Assembly: GCA_026874595.1 (NCBI GenBank)
Contig: CM049306.1
Coordinates: forward strand, 62,626,019-62,690,018
Reading direction: 5' to 3'
Source of the DNA: Sipunculus nudus
Taxonomy: Eukaryota > Annelida > Sipuncula > Golfingiida > Sipunculidae
Length of the DNA stretch: 64,000 nt
Below the pieces are notes generated by a model, which made no database searches, was not told where the DNA came from, and saw only the letters and a program-made list of their open reading frames with translations. Position numbers and translations under genes: made by a program. Shown here in pieces: positions 58,265 to 64,000 of this stretch (the stretch's first letter is position 1; every line of letters starts with the position of its first letter).

Positions 58265-59355
58265 CGCTCGTTTAAGTGTGAGTTTTAATTGCACATTTGA
58301 AATAATGAAATGTTAACTTTTACGCCAGCTTTGCAAGCAATTACGAGCTATTTCTGACCATTCCTGTACGTTATATAACCCGGAGAGGGTTTTTTGAAGA
58401 GCTCTGACTAGAGGGTTCCATCTGGAACCTCTAAGGGTTCCCCACTTGCTCCACTCTAATTAACTCTTAATGGTTATTCATGTAACCGTTCTTTGTCAGA
58501 GTGTGTACTCTAGATATTTACACTATTCTTTATCAATCGGGGCAGTCTTAACTGCTACATCTTTAGCCCTCAAAACCCATCCGGCTTCAGCCTTCATTCT
58601 CTATATATAACTGCTAGGATAAAGTACACCTTCCTGCCGTTACAAACTTTTAACCCATACAATTCCTTTTCTTCCTGCAGACTGGTGTACTAAGGGGAGC
58701 TTAAAAAAGCTTAATATATATTAGTAATAAAAAAGTAACTCTGTACTACAGTGTTATGTGTATTTTAATAAAAAAAAGTGGGTTCTTCTCGTGCATGACA
58801 AATATCAGATAAATATATGCATATGCATTCACCTCCTGTATTCCCTTGAGCAGTAATATCAAATACCTGGTTGTTTGTAGAATCTTTTGACTTCATTATA
58901 CAAGCTGAATAAAACTTCTTAACACCCTTGTAGACATACCTGTATATTCAACATTCTGTATATACAAAAAAAGTTAAACAGACAACCTTACGAGAAAAGG
59001 GTGGTGGATTTCTTGTAATAGATAAATATAAATAAAATGTATGTAAGCTAATATTTTAATAATTATCAGGCCAGTCTTTACAAAAAGCCAAATGCTTTAC
59101 AAAAACATACATTAGGGCTTTTGTGTTTTTACTGCTTTAATGTGTGGAAACTGTTTCCCTAGTAATTTGCATGGTTGTACCATCTATATGTGATGAACTC
59201 TGCCGCCCGTATGCTGAGCATGCATGAAATTAGAACGCGGTTTAGCCTAAAACCGCGGTTTAGTAAGTCGGGGTTTTGTGGACTAGCTCGTGTTTGTATT
59301 GATCAAAGCTAAATCCCTGCATGTGTTCCTTCTAGATTAACGGAGGATTATGAAG
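58265..59355. other. No recognisable gene
   Basis: AT-rich. GAGGGTTCCATCTGGAACCTCTAAGGGTTCCCC at about 58411-58443 is a small local palindrome (GGTTCCA/TGGAACC). Confidence 0.45.
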
Positions 59356-59359
59356 GTTT

Positions 59360-59692
59360 GCATATAACAGGGCACATCTGCCTTCATATATAACAGGGCA
59401 CATCTGCCTTTACATAAAACAAGGCACGGTCTACCGATACATATAACAGGGCACGATCTGCCTTCCCATATAACAGGGCACGGTCTGCCCTCACATATAA
59501 CAGGGCACAGTCTACCTTCACATAAAACAGGGCACGGTCTGCCTTTGCATAAAACGGGGCACGGTCTGCCTTCATATATAACAGGGCACGGTCTAACTCC
59601 ACATATAACGACGCACCGTCTGCCTTCAGATATAACAGGGCACCGTCTGCCTTCAAATTTAACAGGGCACGGTCTGCCTTCAAATAGGAGCA
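59360..59692. repeat. 30-bp minisatellite
   Basis: About eleven copies of a 30-bp unit, ATAACAGGGCACGGTCTGCC followed by TTCACAT with variants. Because 30 is a multiple of three, long repetitive ORFs appear on the minus strand (128 and 109 codons). I regard these as repeat translations rather than genes. Confidence 0.95.
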
Positions 59693-59699
59693 TGCAGGA

Positions 59700-60525
59700 T
59701 AGTGTACATTCATGCACTAACAATTAGAACAGGGGGTCACCCTTCTCGCTGCTATGGAGTAGGCCTATACTCCGAAAAATCAGTGCCAATATCAATAATG
59801 CACACGGCATCATATAGACACAAACAAACAACGTCATCTATCTTCGTTTCCGACATGATCAGTCAGTGTAAAAATCCCTGATGTCTCTCAATAATTTATT
59901 GTGTAGACATGTAAATATAACAGAATCTGAAATTGATTAATGAGGAATAAAATACTTGCATGGCACAAAAAGATCTTGGAGTTCATTTTTTAAGCTGTGT
60001 GAATCTGTAGTTATCTGGGTTTTTTTTCATCATACCTAACCAAATCTATATTTTTCATTTATACACCTTCAATGAAAATGAAACATTAGCTAAACACCTG
60101 CTCTATGATTGGAACACAATCAAACCAACACCGAATATAGTTTAAGAGTTAACGACGTCATAGGTGGCATACGGTAGACGGCTTACAATCAGTAAACTAG
60201 CTAGACACAGAGTCATAACAAAATGACAAAAGGAAATGCTAGTGAGAGACACACGTGAAGTGCTGTATTTGGAAACACGCATTGATTTACAGGACGGTCC
60301 CCAATAACATACTGATTTTACTTATTAATTAACGTGTTTTGATCCAGCTGAAATTTAGTAATTTCTGACTATATCAGTAAAAATCGCTCGTACCGAGAAA
60401 AAAAAACCACATTAATTATTTTGCTGTTCTTGAATGCATTGGCGTCGATTTATCTTTAAGGGTGGCGGGATGACTCGCAGGCGTAGTGGGATAAACAAAT
60501 TGGAACAACTATTTTATAAACATAT
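59700..60525. other. No recognisable gene
   Basis: AT-rich, no arrays, no notable ORF. Confidence 0.5.
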
Positions 60526-60529
60526 TAGC

Positions 60530-61275
60530 TTAAAACCCCTTTATACCGGGCCCTTTATCAGCGTTTGGGGATGAATTAACTAAAATGAGGAATTTTGGCT
60601 CATTTTTTATTCTAAAAGTTAAAAGAAAATATAGATTTTCAGTGTGATACTGTCATAATAAGAAATGTACAGATAATTTTTTGTGACGCTGCGGTCGCGG
60701 CAAGATATTCATATACCGGTATGTTTACCTTGAAGACCTGGTGGGTGAGGTTGTTTAAATTTGCGAACCGGAATGGGAAGCTGGGGCATTCAGGTTTCCG
60801 ATGATCATTTTTTCTTAAAATTTTATTTGGTGAAAGTAACCGCCTTCATTTTTTAATGCTCACTTATCTAATTCTAACCCTACGTATGTTCATCTGCAGA
60901 GTTTCCATTTTGGTTTTGGACTACTTGACAGGGCGGTAGCACTCGCTTCCTATAATTTTTATTTTGTATCCAGGTGCCATCAAGGCCCGGTGTCTACCAC
61001 ACCTGCGGGTCCTGAGTGTAATCATCCCTACTGCTAGGTCCTAACACCGAGGAACTCCCTAAAGACGCACTCGTACGTGTGTGTGATACACGGCTGTGGG
61101 GCACAGCCTTCCCATTAAGCTTGCAGAAGCTTGCTCACCCTGGTTTGGGGCCAACCGTGAATCCCTCGTCGCCTCGGCTGAGATTCGAACCCATTATCTC
61201 CCGGCTTTGAGTCCTGCGCTCTACCCCTGTGCCATAGAAGCCGGTTTCCGATGATCTTTGACTGAATGAAGAATA
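60530..61275. repeat. Dispersed repeat, copy B, interrupted by SINE
   Basis: Paralog of 120-480. The portion up to 60806 and the portion from 61243 are contiguous in the other copy. Confidence 0.75.
60793..61256 (-). mobile_element. tRNA-derived SINE with perfect 14-bp target duplication
   Basis: The SINE proper is 60807-61242, read on the minus strand. The head at 61230-61165 has A box TGGCACAGGGGTAGAGCG and B box GGGTTCGAATC, in tRNA spacing. The body continues through GGGATTCACGGTTGGCCCC. The 3' end is A-rich (TTTTAAGAAAAAAT) at 60807-60820. GGTTTCCGATGATC flanks both sides (60793-60806 and 61243-61256). The orthologous empty sequence is seen in the paralog near 445. Confidence 0.93.
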
Positions 61276-61569
61276 TGTTGATATGAGGAAGACATGAACG
61301 ATGTATTTAATGTACGTTTTAGGAAAGGAAACTAGTCCTGAAGAAAGATACGGAAATATGCATACCTCGTTAGTAGCTGAAGCGGACCACCACCCCACCC
61401 CACCCCTTTTTCAGAAATGAGGAGCTTGTATTAGGCTTGTCATTTATCCCCTTGGGTTAAACCCCTCCTTTTTTTGTTTTCACATTTACTGACCATTCAC
61501 ATGGGTCAAATGTCAAGCAAAACCTGCTTAAATCCCTAAATGAAAGCTTGGGTTATTCATTTGCACAAA

Positions 61570-61805
61570 ATAGTTCTTAATCCTGTGCTGCATTGGACCG
61601 CATAGGCAATTCGGTCTTTGCCATGCAGATCATTGAAAAAAGTGAAAAAATCACTTCAAATTATGTGTACATTGAAAATTATGTATTCTCATATCGGCGA
61701 GGACACTGCGGGAACAATAACCTTTAAAATAAGGTATCGCACAGTGGTGTACGCAACGCGGTTTTAGAAGACATTGCGAACAAAGGTAAACCGAATTCCT
61801 TTAAT
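61570..61805. repeat. Dispersed repeat, copy B (paralog at 15.54-15.80 kb)
   Basis: TAGTTCTTAATCCTGTGCTG, CTCATATCGGCGAGGACACT, GGGAACAATAACCTTTAAAA and ACGCGGTTTTAGA follow the same order as copy A. Confidence 0.82.
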
Positions 61806-61809
61806 AAGT

Positions 61810-62690
61810 ATTAGACATATTACAATTAGGTTAAAGGTTAAAATAAATGAGGTGTTTTTCCAGTATAGGTTAATTCTAAACCAGCTTGATTTAAATACAT
61901 AATATCCCATATAGTTAACTCTTATCTGGAACGAATGTCTATAATTGATATAAACTAATTACCCCCCCCCCCCCTCCTGTACTGACGCCCCTGCTTGAAT
62001 ATCAACACTTTAACTGCTTTCTACAATAATATATTGCTTAGTGCAGGTGTAAACACATAGTGATGTGATATTGGTGGTCTATCGTCTTATATTTGACAAA
62101 TCAAATCTAACATTGGTAGTCTGTATCTGACATAGTGTTATAAATCCTATTTTTTCTTGTGATGTGGAAAAAAGAAACTTTTTGCAGGTACTTATTTGTG
62201 AAGTATTTTAAGGGAAATGGAATATTGATAATTTAAACTTATTTCAATGTTTATAGCAATATTTTTATTGCGGGAAGGCACTTGACTACACACGGTTATA
62301 TATTTATATCCATCTACGTTTTCGGGCCATTTTCTTCAGATTGCCTAATGTTATGATTAGATCTAACCGCACGTTTCGATCGCACGCAAATAATCAAACG
62401 TTAAAAATATCTGAAGAAATGATATGGCTCCAGACACCAGATTAATTAATTGAGAAAGAAAATTTGGATGGTTTTGTATTACGAAAAGCTAATACAGGCA
62501 TCTCTTATTGAAGTCCTCCCGGCTGTGGATCTTTCTGTCACAGGAGACGCAAAGAGTATACTTAACTAACATGAAGTCTTCAGTATTTGTGGCCCCTCCC
62601 AGCAAACCCTTTTATCACTTAACAGCAAAAAGGTAATGTTATACACGAGCTTGGAATATAACAATTATGGCAGCTAGACACCTATGGGCG
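61810..62690. other. No recognisable gene; poly-C run
   Basis: AT-rich; C run at 61962-61973. No ORF of note. Confidence 0.5.
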
Positions 62691-62694
62691 AGAC

Positions 62695-63480
62695 ATCTTT
62701 GAAAAAGATAACCCAAGTTAATCACAATAAGCCCTTCAGGATGCCCCTGGACATAATCCCTTTAGCACGGCATTGCCTGATGTTAATTGGTGTCTGGATG
62801 GGTTAATGGTGCCTGGCCTCTGTTTAAAGTCAGTTTGAGCTACTTACCAAACATAATTGCCTGACCCACCACAGGAAGACAAATATCATAGTCCATACAG
62901 AGGAGATGCCAGATGGTGCAGAGGAGAAGAAGGAAATGTGTACATTAGCGGTCAGAGGGGGAAAAAGGAGTTAATATGCTAAAGAATATCTGAGGCAGAA
63001 AGTGCAAATTAAAATAGGTTAAATGTTCGCTTTGTGGTGATTTCTGGTGTTTCTCTGGTTACTTTTACAGCAAATGGGGCGTTAAAGGCTTTTATATTGG
63101 GCGTGCGTGTTAAGAATCGTGTGCTAGATCCGTCATTCCGTGGCAGGAACAAGCCGCAGAACAACTTCCTGATGGCAGATACAGTCCCATGGTGGCGACG
63201 ACAGGGTTCTGGCACCATGTGGTCAAGAGCTATTTATATAACCTTGGTGGCCTCAAACACTCATTACTCTGTGAATGACAGATCGAAACACAAAACCCAC
63301 AACGACCCAAATTGTCAGCTGAACACAAACTTTACTTGGCGCCCATATCAGGTTTTGTCCCGGGGGAGTTTTAATGGGCTCATGTGCTTTACGCAGGCTT
63401 ACAGACAGGGCCGAGCCGACGTTTTATCGCTCGATGTCACGCTTTGCACATGAAATAACTCTTACTTGAGATCCAGGTTT
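62695..63480. other. Low-repeat complex region with a 139-codon ORF
   Basis: The plus ORF 63034-63453 is among the longest outside the transposons. It shows no recognisable domain, signal peptide or membrane segment, and its start has no special context. Sequence complexity is higher than in the flanks and nothing here recurs in the window. It might be an exon, a non-coding conserved element or chance. Confidence 0.3.
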
Positions 63481-63484
63481 GTTG

Positions 63485-64000
63485 TGACTTGAAACACTCC
63501 TTTCCTGAAGATTGCCAATAAAAGCCCATTTAATGTACAAAAAGCTGCAAAAACATGCCATTTGGTTTGGCATTAACATGAGTTTACTTGCATGAGATAT
63601 AGTCCTTGGCACAAGTGTAGAACTTTATTTTGGTTCCAATCGAGCGACAAAGCACATTGCGTCACGAAATGGTGTACGTTTTACATAAGGCATTTCTTTA
63701 TTTGATTGGAAATCTAAAAAAATAATAAATAATAGATTACTCTACTGTAGGGCCACTGTTATCAGTTTGTTGATGTCCTTTGGGCTGACAAGCAAGCTGT
63801 ATCCCGTATCAGATCTAATTATGCTAAAAGCTTCCACAGCTATATATAAATACGCTAGTAACGTCCAGGGCGATGTGCTCCCCAAGCATGAGAGAAAAAC
63901 TAATTCCAAATCGTACTCTACTGAACATATTATCTGACATAAAATGCTTTATGAGATGATTATACTAGTTTATCAATGGGTTAACATATCCATGCATTTA
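63485..64000. other. No recognisable gene
   Basis: AT-rich, nothing seen. Confidence 0.5.

Noticed and set aside
59337-59723. 128- and 109-codon repetitive ORFs on the minus strand
   Set aside because: They are translations of a 30-bp minisatellite whose period is a multiple of three.

Overview
The window looks like AT-rich, intron- and repeat-dominated invertebrate DNA. The density of tRNA-derived SINEs, LINE and Penelope-type remnants, tandem-repeat-bearing elements with CCGTC-rich tracts, and long (AT)n tracts suggests a lophotrochozoan, most likely a bivalve mollusc. This is an inference from repeat style, not an identification. I see no convincing intact host gene, rRNA or true tRNA gene, and no CRISPR array or prokaryotic operon. 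Most open reading frames are short and look like chance ORFs or microsatellite translations.

Layout. 1-2.8 kb: dispersed repeats, including a tandem ~337-bp unit split by a clean 905-bp hAT-type non-autonomous element with a perfect 8-bp target duplication. 4.7-6.0 kb: OB-fold-like and Lys/Arg-rich remnants, possibly from a Helitron. 6.4-8.6 kb: broken L1-like LINE inside a pair of ~167-bp direct repeats. 10.8-11.9 kb: 1.09-kb terminal-inverted-repeat element. 13.2-14.1 kb: Penelope-like remnant (RT plus GIY-YIG) on the minus strand. 17.0 kb: pogo/Tigger-like MITE. 21.7 kb: RecQ-like helicase fragment. 24.7-26.9 kb: LINE remnants on the minus strand.

27.06-33.59 kb is the centrepiece: a 6.5-kb element with ~600-bp inverted repeats, each built of ~163-bp direct repeats. 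They enclose one long degraded reading frame of about 1,450 codons. It has N-terminal Cys/His motifs, a C-terminal region whose acidic motifs and order resemble FEN/XPG-type PIN nucleases, and a terminal tesmin/TSO1-like CXC cysteine domain. No DDE transposase is apparent. I cannot assign it to a named superfamily, and it is the best candidate here for an undescribed mobile system.

35-43 kb: duplicated segments, a 337-bp MITE, a LINE C-terminus, minisatellites and a tRNA-derived SINE. 44.2-45.6 kb: a second LINE (endonuclease C-terminus, linker, RT) on the minus strand. 45.7-49.9 kb: nested tandem arrays (about 140, 155 and 340 bp units), with the 340-bp array inserted into the 155-bp array. 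50.1-50.9 kb: probable solo LTR. 55.8-56.8 kb: another copy of the 140-bp array and a CpG-rich inverted-repeat element. 59.4 kb: a 30-bp minisatellite. 60.8-61.2 kb: a SINE with a perfect 14-bp target duplication, whose empty site survives in a paralogous repeat at the start of the window. The low-repeat, moderate-GC islands at 52.6, 57.8 and 62.7-63.5 kb could be host regulatory or exonic sequence, but I cannot show it.
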